From Ricordea florida (taxonomy: Eukaryota > Cnidaria > Anthozoa > Corallimorpharia > Ricordeidae), in NCBI GenBank assembly GCA_949710005.1, contig OX453276.1:3811201-3875200 (forward strand): a stretch of 64,000 nt of DNA, in the 5' to 3' direction. Of this stretch, positions 52,147-63,371 are shown piece after piece (within the stretch, counting starts at the first letter, position 1; every line of letters begins with the position of its first letter). The translations under genes were made by a program, and so were the position numbers. The notes under the pieces were generated by a model. The model was not told the DNA's origin and searched no databases. It worked only from the letters and a program-made list of their open reading frames with translations.

Positions 52147-52503
52147 GTAGCGGCCAGTCTTTAACTGTCCGTGTTGTGATTGTGAATTCACCAGAACTGC
52201 TAAGCGTACTACCAAACAAGCTTTTAAGAAATGATCCAGTAGATGTCACGGATTGGATTTATTCTTGATTTAGCGGGGTGTCATTATATGCTCAACTGAA
52301 ATAGCAACAAGCGATAAGTAATGGTATCATGACTGAGTGGAGTTCAATTTGGTTTGTAATCATACAAGTGATTAACAAAATTTGTGCTATATAAAGCTCT
52401 TTTAAAATCAAAACACAAGAAATTCCATGATTTTTTTCTTTTTGCTAGCAGTGGTAAAAAAGCCATTTAAGCGCGAGTGCGATGGTGCATACTCTCCAAT
52501 TAC
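51601..52503. other. Intron with (ATT)n microsatellite
   Basis: An (ATT)n run at about 52110-52146. No coding motif. Confidence 0.5.
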
Positions 52504-52728
52504 TAGGGAACTTAAGCACGCGCGTTTTTGAGACGCGGACGGCAACCGGAAGAGAACATTTCACGTGCCAGGACAATGGTATCTCCCAGATTTTTATAGT
52601 GATCATCTCTAATGGAGAAAAGATACTAGTCAATGTAAATGTAGTTGTGTGAAGACACGTTAAAAGGGGAAACAGCTCACTTCCGGTTGCCATCCGCGTC
52701 TCAAAAACGCACGTGCCTAAGCTCCCTA
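52504..52728. mobile_element. MITE, copy B (partner of 1930-2146)
   Basis: TAGGGAACTTAAGCACGCGC at the left and its complement ending CTCCCTAA at the right. Closely similar to copy A throughout. Confidence 0.8.
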
Positions 52729-53417
52729 ATAAGGCATGATACGTACTGTCCAATTAAACTGTCCTATTAAGGCTGAAATCAGGACAGTTGATAGCGAATC
52801 AGATTTAAGAATTTTGTTATAGTTGTGACTTAGCCTATAACTATGTGCAAAGTTATGATATTTATGGTATATAGAGGATATTACATGTCTGAGGGTGAAT
52901 ACAAATTTTATCTTGGAGTGGTAAACTTGATTACCCCACGCATGTGTATATTGTGGTTCAATTTTTTCCTTAGTTTTAATATTCTTTTCCTTTATTTTTT
53001 GATAATGGTTAATGTAAGTTAATGAGTTTGAAAAAAAAGAAAATAAAATTTAAACCAAGGATAAAATTGAACCAAAACATATGCAACACTTACATGAACT
53101 GATATAAATTACAAACATATCTAACAATGATAAAGTATAGCAGAAGCAAAAAAAAAAGACTAAAAGCATCCTATTTACAGTATGTTACAATAACTATAAG
53201 CTGCATTGAAACATTGGAGGAGAATGGGTAGGTCACGAAGAGAAGCTCATGCAGTAGAAGACATATTCAATTTGATTTACTTTGATTGATTTAGACAGCT
53301 TTTCTTTCATCACTGTCTCTTCAAGGGAGACATATTTGCTATCTAATAACACCATCTTCTCAAACAAAGATCCTGTTGTGAGCAACCTGTTATTTAACAG
53401 GAACTCAAGAGACAAAC
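52729..53417. other. Intron, nothing recognised
   Basis: No repeat with clear ends. The open frame at 53233-53496 on the minus strand merely reads through the exon at 53418-53486 in another frame. Confidence 0.5.
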
Positions 53418-53486
53418 CTGTATTTGAACTTGGATCCAAGTTTGATAAACCCAACATCTTTGGGAGGTAAGTCGGCTTGTGAAAGT
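53418..53486 (-). CDS. Protein 4.1-family FERM gene, end of FERM / start of FA
   Basis: Encodes LSQADLPPKDVGFIKLGSKF and KY; the GSKF.Y string is characteristic of protein 4.1 (FRLGSKFRYSGRT-type). Acceptor GCTCTTAG, donor GTTTGT. Confidence 0.85.
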
Positions 53487-53892
53487 CTAAGAGCAAAACA
53501 TAAAAATGAACAGACAGAAAGATTTCTTACTGAACTTAAATATAAAGCACTACTGGAGCACGGTGTATAAAGTAATTAAATACAATATTGAAAAACTGCC
53601 CGAAAAATAAGTAATTCCCTACGAAAAAAAGGATATCTTACAATTTTAGTAGAATCACAGGTACATCTATTGAGTCAAAAGAAATATCAGTTTGACAGAT
53701 TATAGATTGGTTCAGAGAACTGAGCATTTAACCAACTTCACATTCATACATGTACATTGATAATACTTTGACTCTCAATAACAGTTTGCACTTAAGTGCA
53801 AGTTGCAAATCTAAGGAGAATGTGCAAATGGATTGCTCCTTGGAGGGAAAGGCTTAAATAGCATGTACAGTATGTGCAAATAATTTTCTCAC

Positions 53893-53993
53893 CTGAAGAA
53901 GGAATGGTGTTCAACGCCAACTTTCCAAAGTCGCTTGGTGGCTCTCAGGCTGGCAAGTTTGAAGCTCAAAACTGTAGCACCATAATAGTCACT
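53893..53993 (-). CDS. Protein 4.1-family FERM gene, FERM C-lobe exon
   Basis: Encodes SDYYGATVLSFKLASLRATK and RLWKVGVEHHSFFR. The AxKRLWKVxVEHHxFFR string is the terminal helix of the FERM F3 lobe. Acceptor GTTTAAG, donor GTGAGA. Confidence 0.9.
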
Positions 53994-54263
53994 CTTAAAC
54001 CAGTGACAAGGGAGAAAAAGAAATTTAGGAGCAGAATAGCAGAAAAGCAAATGCCACAAGAAAACTGGATTAACCTTCAGTCTGGGTGTTTTTGAAGGTT
54101 TGACATGTATTTTACACACAATTCCCCCCTTCCAAAACCACTTCCTTCTGTATGATGGCAACTCTGTATTGTAGATTGTCCTTAAAATGACTAAACAAAA
54201 GTAAAAACGAGGTTGTGGTGTTGCAGCTTGAAGCTACACGTACGACATTCCTTAATCTATACT

Positions 54264-54942
54264 CAACCCTCCAACTTGCAACCATTTTAGTTGCCATGGC
54301 GACTAAAATTAACGTGACCTATGCGTCAGGAGCTTGAGCGGACTATCATCCGGAGCGAAAAAAAAAAACGTTCTGAGCATTAAGAATTCACTTTGCAAAG
54401 CTAGTTGTTGTGGGATTTTAACCAACAGAAATGGAGACTGAATAAAACACTGGAAAAGTCTCCGCCATTCAGCTGTGAATGAGGCTATCTTATTTTAACT
54501 TGGTATAATCTGTGTTGTTTGCAATGCTCTCCTGTTGTGTGAATTATAAATGATATACACAAATATTTCTGTGTTTTGTAAAGCGACTTTTTTTCGTAAT
54601 TTTCATCAAATCTTTTCGCGGGAAAAATGGCGGTAAACAAACGTTTCATTCATACATGCTCACGCTTTTTGCAATAATATAGTACTTTTTCATTGTGATC
54701 GGAAACTATTTCATTTGATCATCAATCATTCCAATAAAAGCATATTTGAATCAACATTTGGTAGTTCTTTCACTGAACGGGACTTCAGTTTACTTGGTGG
54801 CTCAAGGAAAATGTTATTAATAATAAGATTATTATTCATTATTAATTAATTATTCATTTATGCATATATTTTCGCTGGCAACCAAACCTTAACAGTCAGT
54901 GGCCAAATGGCCACTAAGAAAAAAGTTAACTTGGAGGGTTGT
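54264..54942. mobile_element. Element with CAACCCTCCAACTT ends
   Basis: CAACCCTCCAACTTGCAACC at the left and AACTTGGAGGGTTG at the right. The inner 'GGCAACCAAA / TTTAGTTGCC' blocks also pair. Intronic. Confidence 0.6.
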
Positions 54943-55021
54943 ATAATGTCCTGTGTTGGAAGTCATTCCAATCCTAGCGGTATGCTGGATGTTTGTCCCA
55001 TAAAACTAGTTTAATGCCCTT

Positions 55022-55110
55022 GCCTCCATGAGTCACCTATAGCTCACGGGTAGAGCGTCCCAACTACATGTACATGTATTTAATGGGAAGTAGCAGGTTC
55101 GACTTCTGTT
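55022..55110 (+). repeat. tRNA-like SINE head
   Basis: An A-box-like ATAGCTCACGGGTAGAGC and a B-box-like AGGTTCGACTTC, ~50 bp apart because of an inserted ACATGTACATGT. Too degenerate for a working tRNA. Confidence 0.5.
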
Positions 55111-55342
55111 GGGATAAAATAGAGTTGTTTTCCCGAGTTTGCCTGTGACAGTGCTAAAAAATACATTTAAAATACACAAATTTTCCATGATCAAGATTTG
55201 CGCTCTTCATTAATTTACAAGTCATATGTACATGTAGTTACATTAAACTAACAACAGCCTTTCATTGCAAGGTGCCAGTTTTTTCTTAACCCTTCTATTA
55301 ACCTTAACTGGCAAGCTGTAAATCAGAGTATGTCAAACTTAC

Positions 55343-55409
55343 TTCACTTGCAGGTCTGATGGTCAGTGTAAATTTCTTCTTTTTGAATGCAATTTTCACA
55401 ATTTTAGGC
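55343..55409 (-). CDS. Protein 4.1-family FERM gene, F3 exon
   Basis: Encodes PKIVKIAFKKKKFTLTIRPA and SE, matching the WPKILKI.YK...F.IKIRP strand pair of the F3 lobe. Acceptor TTGCTGACAG, donor GTAAGT. Confidence 0.9.
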
Positions 55410-56053
55410 CTGTCAGCAAAGAATGAAGAAATGATACAATAATTGTACAGTAACAGCAAAACATCAACGTGACATAATTAAAGGGAACACGATACAGCAC
55501 ACCTTACATCAAGGAAAAGGAGTTTCCTGCCCAATGCTTAATGATGTTGTTGTTGATGATGGTGATAACGATGATGACCATTACAAGCTCAATGTGTTGA
55601 AAATTACGTCGGTTGTGTCTGTGTGGCTCTCGCACACTAGCTGGGGCAGGCGAACAGTTAAAAAATTTACAATGTATGCAGGCCACTTCTTTCTCATGGC
55701 TGACAGGTGACGACATGTAATACCTTTGCTATGGAATGTTTCTCCCAAAAACCTTACAACAATCTGACATAAGATTATGACAACAACTATTACTGAATTA
55801 AAAACAAGCTTAACCCCTTCACGTCTATCATCTGAATATACACGTACACATAAATTCTCCCTGGACAATGCCATGCATTTTCATTACAAGTTAATTGGGA
55901 CACTTACAGTAGTGTTCGATCGACCCTTTAGGTAAATCATATTTTTCAGTTCTTAACATCCATTTCATTCCACATTAAACAGTATATTAATATTGTAAGG
56001 AAATGTTGAAGGTTGATTAACTCTGGTGAAGTTAAACTTGATAAAGCACTTAC
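55410..56053. other. Intron, nothing recognised
   Basis: No repeat with clear ends or coding motif. Confidence 0.5.
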
Positions 56054-56142
56054 CAGACAAACTTGTTGATCAGCCGATTGTTGTGGAAGATATGAATTCC
56101 CCATGCAGACACTCCAATGATCACTGGCTGTCCTTCTGCATC
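56054..56142 (-). CDS. Protein 4.1-family FERM gene, F3 exon
   Basis: Encodes DAEGQPVIIGVSAWGIHIFH and NNRLINKFV(W), the first strands of the F3 (PTB/PH-like) lobe, which binds membrane-protein tails. Acceptor CACATTCCAG, donor GTAAGT. Confidence 0.9.
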
Positions 56143-56575
56143 CTGGAATGTGAAGTTAATAAGATTAGTGTAAGTTTCTGCAACAGTTGGTTAATGTATC
56201 AATATTCATTTTCTCCTAACTGTTTTCATATTTGCTGTGGTACTAGTGAGGAGAATTTGTTTAAATATCAATGCAACTCTTTTTTGGTGATCATTTTTGT
56301 TATATAATGGTTTTTATTTTTCTGATTGTGCCAAATTAAATGAAAGGGAAACCGCTGACCATATTGTATCAGAATGGCCACTGATGAGCAAATAGCTTGG
56401 TGAAAAACAATAATAGTTATATATTTAAAGTTTTTAAAAGAGCTGGAAATGACAAAAGAAGAACCGAATAGTTTTTTTTGTCGAATATTTTTATTGTCTG
56501 GATATCAAATCAAATCAAACGGCCAGGAATTTTGGCAACCTCCCCGATAGTTTTGGTCGGCAATTATTTTTCTAC

Positions 56576-56735
56576 AAGAAATTGGGATAATCAAACGAAT
56601 TGATAAGGTCCTGAGTTATGCCACCGTAAGGTAAAAGGAAAGCCTTACGGTAGTATAACTTACTTTATCAATTCGTTTGATTATCCCAATTTCTTGTGCT
56701 TCAATTCCCCACTGACACAGCACCAGTTTCTTTAG
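56576..56735. repeat. Hairpin sharing a block with 4423-4497
   Basis: AAGAAATTGGGATAATCAAA pairs with its complement at about 56680-56699, and ACCGTAAGG / CCTTACGGT pair in the loop. The right arm and beyond match 4423-4497. Confidence 0.75.
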
Positions 56736-56880
56736 AAAGTATCCCCACAATAATTATTTTTATTATATCTCTCAGTTAGTACGCGCGCTGTGATTGGTCA
56801 ATTTAGCGGGCCGTACTTCACTGTACGGCCCGCTAAAGTTTGTTTTGGTTGCCAAAATGACTCCAGAGATATAATAAATA

Positions 56881-57040
56881 TCTTATTAACCTCGTTTTCT
56901 CGGTCCGTACTGTAAAATACGGATCCTCGTTTTTTCCCGTCGATTTATGGCCCGCGCGCTTCGCGCTTGGGCCATAAATCGACGGGAAAAAACTCGGTCC
57001 GTATTTTACAGTACGGACCTCGAACTCAATTAATAAGAGG
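56881..57040. repeat. Long near-perfect hairpin with GC-rich loop
   Basis: The arms run CTTATTAA, then GGTCCGTACTGTAAAATACG, then GGGAAAAAAC-type and ATCGACGGGAAA blocks. The loop is GCCCGCGCGCTTCGCGCTTG. The arms are nearly perfect, which suggests recent origin or ongoing correction. It lies ~80 bp left of a FERM exon. Confidence 0.8.
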
Positions 57041-57121
57041 TATTTCTACATGTAATCGCCATGGGGACCAAAAAGGTCGCAGCTTGGGGCGTTGCTATTG
57101 TAAATGACAAACTTTGTTTAC

Positions 57122-57209
57122 CACAGCTTGATGAAGGTCGACTCCATACAATGGAAGCTTCCTGGCATTGTCTAAGTACTGCAGTTCAGCATCCTCTGGA
57201 GTCATTCCC
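57122..57209 (-). CDS. Protein 4.1-family FERM gene, F2 exon
   Basis: Encodes [20 protein letters not shown] and YGVDLHQAV, the diagnostic GMTP.EAE..FL..A..L..YGVDLH block of 4.1/FERM proteins. Acceptor TTTCTTTCACAG, donor GTAAAC. Confidence 0.92.
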
Positions 57210-57522
57210 CTGTGAAAGAAAAACCAAAGGTAAAAAATATCGATTTATATTCAGTGTAAAACTCACCAGTGATGAAACAAATTATTACAAAGAAAATCCA
57301 AACAATGCTGACCACGACAACAATGGCCTAAAACAAAGAAAATCTTCACACCATTTTACACTGAACATAAACCAAAATAATAGAATAGGAAGGATAATAT
57401 TTTAAGCCACACACAATTAACAACCACAGTAGTAACAAACAGCCAGCTGGGGCCATGAAAATCCTTGTTGCAGTGAAAGGTTTCCTACTACACGGCCGAA
57501 TGTGAAACATTTTAACCCTTTA

Positions 57523-57705
57523 AGTCCAAGTAGTGACCAGCATCCAATTTCTCATTACAATAGTCCCTGTTCATTAACCATTCAGATTATGAAAATAACA
57601 AAAATTAAGAGTTGTATTGATATTTAAACAAATTCTCTGCACTAGTAACATATAAAATACAGAGAACAGTTAGTAGAAAATAAATATTGATATTGGGGTT
57701 TAAGG
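57523..57705. mobile_element. MITE related to 35613-36085
   Basis: ACCCTTTAAGTCCAAGTAGT at the left and GGGGTTTAAGG at the right. The interior matches the other copy over most of its length. Confidence 0.7.
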
Positions 57706-57714
57706 TTTAAATTT

Positions 57715-58075
57715 ATTCAACCTTATTACACCCATTTTGAAATCACAGGTGATCCCTGCAATTTGATTGGCTCATAGCAGTGTGATTTATTCATAAATTG
57801 CACCATTTTTTGCTCTAAATCGCATCACTTTTAAAAAGTTACTTTTCTTCAAAAACCAAGCTTCCTGAAGTGGATAAATAAATAAGTAGTACTGACAAAA
57901 AACTGTGATTTCAAAATGAGTGTAATAAAGTGGTAATTGAACTTCGTGTCATGCAATTTTGGTCTGAAATCATACTTGTGATTTCAAATCGAACTCGCGC
58001 ATATTTGAAATCATGCGTATGATTTCAGACCAAATTGCACTTCACTTAGTTCAATTACCATTATTAATCATCATG
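57715..58075. repeat. Two adjacent hairpin-forming repeats
   Basis: ATTACACCCATTTTGAAATC (57725) pairs with the complement near 57910-57930. AGTGGTAATTGAACTTCGTG with TTGGTCTGAAATCATAC (57931-57977) pairs with the mirror ending 58070. The loop of the second is ATCGAACTCGCGCATAT. Confidence 0.7.
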
Positions 58076-58207
58076 TAATCGTTTTGCTTTGGAGTCGACA
58101 ACTGGTTGGTCATGGCTGCTTTTAGTATGCATGGCTAAAATGGGTTGATCTAAAGCTAAGGTGCCCTCAAGACTGTACTTTGGTCAATCCTCAGTAATTG
58201 CACTCAC

Positions 58208-58254
58208 TTGTGTTTATTGTGGAAATCATGAATTTTGTTGATCATCTCATCAGG
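58208..58254 (-). CDS. Protein 4.1-family FERM gene, F2 exon
   Basis: Encodes PDEMINKIHDFHNKH(K), the helix before the GMTP block. Acceptor TTTTTCTGCAG, donor GTGAGT. Confidence 0.85.
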
Positions 58255-58720
58255 CTGCAGAAAAAGACAAAAAAGTACGACATTTAAAGTATGACTTAAT
58301 CTCAGTTTTTAATGTGAATAATAGATTTGCAGCGTGTTTCTACTGACTGTTATGTTTTGCGCAATTATAAAGAAATTATAAGTGAAATAGAAAACATTTG
58401 TAGAGATTCTATTGTTTAAATACTCGATCATGATTGGATAATATGGTACGAACATTTGTTTGGGTGGTAATGTTCCAAGTGGCTGCAGTGTAAATAAATA
58501 CAACACAAAAGGAACTATTGAAAACTCTAGAAAATTCAAGCCTGTTCATACAACAATAAAAGACACCTGACTAAATTTGGTTTAATATGATAAAAAGATG
58601 ACAATAATTGCTGCAAAATGAAATTGTCAAGCAGACATTTACAAAATGTAGTAACAATGTCTCCATGTATGAGTTAAAACTTACAAAACTATCAATGCAA
58701 TTAAGCAACAACTATCAGAC

Positions 58721-58800
58721 CTGTTTTGGACAAAACTTAAAATCTTGCAGGTATCCTGTGCCAATTCCATGTTCATCTGGCTCATAGTCTCCCATTTCAG
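58721..58800 (-). CDS. Protein 4.1-family FERM gene, F2 exon
   Basis: Encodes AEMGDYEPDEHGIGTGYLQD and FKFCPKQ, matching the AELGDYDPEEH..YVSDF.F.PNQ block. Acceptor TTGTTTCAG, donor GTCTGA. Confidence 0.9.
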
Positions 58801-59223
58801 CTGAAACAACATTTAAATCAAGCACAAATGGAGATACAATCAGCACACAATCAAGAGTGTTAAATAAAAGGTTGGGTTCCCTTGGTATAACTAGGATCTG
58901 GATTTGTGATCCGAGATCACACAGATCATGAATCCTTTTCCAAAGTGGATTCATCAGTTCCTTTGATGCACCATGATGAGTGAACATGGAGCACAAATCC
59001 AGATCCAGATCATAAGGAAGGACCACACCCATGGTTTAAGATTTGAATCCCATAGTAAACAATATTAAGCAACTAAGATTTAGTCTAAAAAACAAACAGG
59101 CTTAAACTGGACTCAAACCTGCAACCTTGCAAATACTGGCGCAATTCTTTAGATGAGAGTTTTGTAAGGAAAACTTGCTGACTGATTACATCTGAGAGTG
59201 AAACTAGAAACTAAAAACTTTAC

Positions 59224-59276
59224 CTTGTACTACAAATGAGCCAAGAAGAGCATGGATAGGAACTGAACATTGTAAC
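59224..59276 (-). CDS. Protein 4.1-family FERM gene, F2 exon
   Basis: Encodes (R)LQCSVPIHALLGSFVVQ, matching LPCSFVTHALLGSYTVQ of 4.1 proteins. Acceptor ATTTCACAG, donor GTAAAG. Confidence 0.9.
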
Positions 59277-60739
59277 CTGTGAAATAAGAAAATGTACAAG
59301 AAGAAATTAATACTTCTACACTCCAAACAAATAAAAAACATTTTACTTAGTTAAAACACAAGTTTGCCAAGGAAAGAAAACAATCCTAGACAGACAGGCA
59401 AGGAAGGAAAACCCATGTGTTTCTCATAAAAAGTTTAATTAATTGAATTTAGTTATTTAGGATGAGGTTAGTTGTGCATTTTTATACATGTATGTACAGA
59501 ATTCTCCAGAAGCTCTGGTGACCTGCAAAAACCTCTGACTAGTCATCACGAACATGCCTCCTACTGAAACAAGACGATCTAAGATCGTAAGTCGGGCAAC
59601 AGGTAGACGTGCTGTTTTGAGTGTTGACCAGTTATGGTGCAGAGTGGTCCAAAAAAGAAATGCTAAGGGTACCAAGGTCCTGGTTTCCAACGTGGCATCT
59701 TTGTTGCCGTTTCGTTGAGTATCATCGCGAGGCAACTTGTCTTTATCAGCAAATGCTCTTCTGTCACTCTGTCCACATTTTCTGTTCACTGGTAACTCGT
59801 TTGATTTCTGGTTTGATTCTTGTGAGACATTCGTTAAATCCTTTGATTCTTTTGCTATTTTCAGTTCGCGGAACGACCCATTTCGAAATATACGCTAATT
59901 ACACACGCCATCTTTTAGAGTGGGTCTACCGTGAACGGTGTGTGGGTCTGTATGTTTGAGCGAAGAAAAGATGACACCATTTGTTTTTCGACACATTCGC
60001 CATCGACTTCAACATCGTAGAAAGGTTGCGCCCGTTTTACGTGTCTGCGGTATTCCCCATTGCATGTGACTGCGATTCGCGATGAAACTCGAGTGTAAAC
60101 CTATAGTCGGTTGCCCGACTAAAAAATGAGTTCCTAAGGGGGATATATAATTAATCCGCCATACTTTGTTAGATAAAACCAAATCCTTGACAGTGGCAAG
60201 ATGAAAAATCTAATAAATTAAAAACATACTTATATCTTTGAGCCATGAGATTCACTTCATTCAGTACTCCCCACCCCTTCAATTTTTGAGGCCCAAATCT
60301 AGATTTTCTTAATTTCTCGGTAGGAATTTCTTGGAAAACATATCTTGACTTGTAGCACGATACACATGTACACCAGTGTAACATAGGGCACTTTTATGAA
60401 AATGTGTAAAATATTCCTGAACCATCATTACTTGTTAGATATTAAGTAATTAACATCAAACAAACATATTTGGAAAATTTCCATGGTATAATTCTTGCCT
60501 AAAGGCTTTTCTTCTCAGTATTCATCTCGGAATTCAACGCTTGACCAACCTCATGCACTATTGTGTAACGCAAGTTCACTCTATTTTTACTTCATGTTTT
60601 TCCGCTTTTTACCCCTGATTTGTTATAAAAACACCCCCCAGATACTAAGGAGAGGTTACACAGGACTCCTTTGTTGTTTCTTATGGATTTCGGCTGGAAA
60701 ATGGCTTCAGTTTTATTTTAGAAGTTTTCTGCTGCGAGC
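59277..60739. other. Part of a 4.05-kb intron of the FERM gene
   Basis: No coding motif is recognised on either strand. The open frames (for example 59457-59789 minus) have no family resemblance that I can name. Confidence 0.45.
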
Positions 60740-61250
60740 GTGATGGTAATTCGATCGCTACGCTTAGGCAAACATGGCGTTCAACTGGAAATGTTTCCTA
60801 TTCACCATTTGTAGAATTTCTTCGCTTTAAGCCTACTGAAGACAAAAAAAACTTAGCAGGATTTGAAGACCAGTAACTGAACTGTGTGGCAGCTGTGTAT
60901 CAGCGACCTTTGGTAACTGGAGGCTGAGATACAGGTTTTCTTTTAGGTAAGTTATATTTAATTTCACACGTCAAAAGTACGCAACAGTTTTGTTTCCGAT
61001 CACGAAAATTCTTTATTTCTTCATCGCCGTGAGTAATTTTTGAAAACCTTTCTTACTTGATAGTAAACAATGTTATGAACTTTACTCAGACGAATTATCT
61101 TCTTTTTTAGGTGCATTTGGAAGTCGCTAGCCTTATATTTTTAAGGCATGGAGCGCTGTTGGACCTTGAGCGTTACACAGGCACTAATGGCTACCGTCCC
61201 TAGAATTATAATTCTCGTTACTTGAAAAATAAATGCAGAGAACTGTAATT
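60740..61250 (+). ncRNA. Possible small two-exon antisense transcript
   Basis: On the plus strand, opposite the FERM gene, TTCTTTTAG|GTAAGT (donor at 60955) is followed by TTCTTTTTTAG|GTGCATTT (acceptor ending 61111) and an AATAAA at about 61228. There is no long reading frame, so a non-coding transcript is the reading. This is a weak call. Confidence 0.2.
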
Positions 61251-62035
61251 TTGCGTATGGTGTCGTTATTTCCTATTTAATATTTCTGCTGGGTTGAATT
61301 TTCGTAATGAGATTGTGTTAAGGGTGAAATTTAACGTTTTTAACTATTTGATGCAAATTAGCTGTTACGCGTTACACCCTGATTTTGTAACTATTTTCTT
61401 GCATCTTCAAGATTTTTGTGTTCCTAGGTTCTTCCAAATGATATTTTTTTAACATACCACTTAACTACAATCCTTGTTGAAGTAAGGTAGAAAGTTTAAA
61501 GGAAATCCGTCACTAGCTTCCAAAGATATAGGAAAATATATTTGAGCAACCGCTAATGTACATGTGTATCGTGCTACAAGTCCTTGTATTTCTTAGAATT
61601 TTCTTTCAGTTACTATGGATCTTTGAACAAATCACAGCTAGTTTCAATGTGAAGTCTAATATTATCGCGCATATACGAGTGTTTTACCTGGTTTTGCAAC
61701 ACGTGTGTATGCGGTCATTTTAACCATGCTTACAAAATCTAACATGATGGATTTCAAGCAAACCTTTTTCAGTGTGAAGAAATTAAAAGTGACTTTACAA
61801 CACAGGCAAAACACGAAAGAAGGTCAGGACTTATTAAAACGACTCAATTAACAAGATGCAAAACGTAAGTGAAACATGCCAGGTTACTAAGCAGGTAACT
61901 GAAGCGCAAAATAATGTTTTCTCTGAGTGGATTTACAGCTTTGTTTTCAGGAAAAAATCTTTTTTTTTTGGTGACAAAATTGAGAAGGTGAGTACAGCTG
62001 TATCTACAACATTCAGGCTTACATTATTTTAGCAG
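61251..62035. other. Intron sequence, nothing recognised
   Basis: No clear repeat ends, RNA gene or coding motif. Confidence 0.4.
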
Positions 62036-62536
62036 ATAAGGCCTTTTTTTTAATCACTTGGTTTACGGGACCGCCGACGTTGAATTTCCCGATTTCAGAA
62101 AAAAAATAAAATTGAAAATTTTGTATTATTTTTTTCCCGCCGATTGTATACTTCAAATGTGCTTTTTTATTTTCAAAAGCGGAGAAAATAAAACCTCATA
62201 TTGTCATATTTTCGGAAATAAAACTATTCAAATGGCCAAGGTGTGTTATTTTCATTTATTTTCGTGAGATGTAATAGTCTACCAACACAACCTCGCTCCC
62301 AGTGCCGAGTTACACTCAGGACTGTAATGTATTAGAGCACCAAACTGAGCCCTAGGTACGAGGTTTGTGTTACATTGGCTACGGAACATCTTATTTTTCC
62401 CTCCGATATAAAATTGTACACGTTGCCTGAAAAAAAAGGTTGAATATTTTATTTTATTTTTATTTTTATTCCCCCCTCCGACATTAGTTTTTTCCAGAAA
62501 TGTCCCGTAAACCACGTCATTAAAAAAAAGGCCTAA
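62036..62536. mobile_element. Fold-back element (~500 bp)
   Basis: AAGGCCTTTTTTTTAATCAC and TGGTTTACGGGA at the left are mirrored by TCCCGTAAACCACG and AAAAAAAAGGCCT at the right. Intronic. Confidence 0.8.
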
Positions 62537-62964
62537 ATGTTGATGCATTATTTTCAACATGAAGCTCTGATATGGAGAAACAGATCACTACGTGCACGCA
62601 CGTCTTAAACTGTGCTGCTGCTTATTACAATCATGTTTATTACGTTAAAAGGCAATTATTAGGTTAATTATTATGTTAATAATTTAAATGGTACTTCAAT
62701 CTCAGGTTTTGACCCAAGTACAAGTTAAGGGCAATTTTTCGGGTTGATTTTTAGGTCTTGAAAGGTTGACTTACACACGGGTAAATATGATAATTATACC
62801 TGCGCCAAGTGAAAGGTGCTCCACATCGTCTACTTTCATTTCCTCTCGTTCTACTTAAAATTTTCTGGAGGATGTAGGGTGTCTTTTGAAAACAGCTTCT
62901 CTGTTGCATGTTGGCTAAGTTAGCCCACTGGTTTTAAGGTACAGTGTATCTTTCTGTCTAAGTA

Positions 62965-63298
62965 CAGGGCTTGAAATTAATTTTTTCAGAAAGGTGCTGG
63001 CTGTTGACTAATCCAAAAATTATGGTGGCCAGATCTTAACTTTAAGTCGCCATTTTTTTTCACGGAAGCTGCTGAATCAAACATGGCGCTTGATTATGAA
63101 ACATGGCGATCTAAGAGTTGTGGGTTTGTTTTGTTATATCTGTTCGCATAAATCGTGCATTTTATCCAAAAGGACGATTAACTTACCTTTGTGATTAAAA
63201 GGTTGGAGAAAAAGCTGTGAAGGTGAGGCGACCAGCTCTAAAAATGCGTAATTTCTGGTCATATTGGTGAGCAGTGAGTTGCAATTTCAAGCCCTGAA
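62965..63298 (-). mobile_element. MITE, inverted partner of 36728-37103
   Basis: CAGGGCTTGAAATTAATT at the left and ATTTCAAGCCCTG at the right. Interior blocks such as GTTCGCATAAATCGTGCATT match the other copy in reverse. Confidence 0.8.
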
Positions 63299-63326
63299 GT
63301 ACAATGCTGCTAAACATAAATCTTAC

Positions 63327-63371
63327 CTCCCTTTAAGCAAGTCTTCTCTAAGTTGCAAGACCATCTGATAC
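63327..63371 (-). CDS. Protein 4.1-family FERM gene, first exon in window
   Basis: Encodes YQMVLQLREDLLKG(R), matching the YLFFLQLRQDIL.GR helix that opens the F2 lobe. Acceptor TTTTTTTTAG, donor GTAAGA. Together the twelve exons give 924 nt in one consistent frame. Protein 4.1 relatives tie the spectrin-actin skeleton to membrane proteins at the inner face of the plasma membrane. The start codon and F1 lobe lie beyond the right edge of the window. Confidence 0.85.

Noticed and set aside
53233..53496. 87-aa minus-strand frame
   Set aside because: The exon is read in another phase (53418-53486), which gives the protein 4.1 GSKF motif and fits both splice sites.
57061..57405. Plus-strand 114-aa frame
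   Set aside because: It lies opposite the clear FERM exon 57122-57209 and has no motifs of its own.
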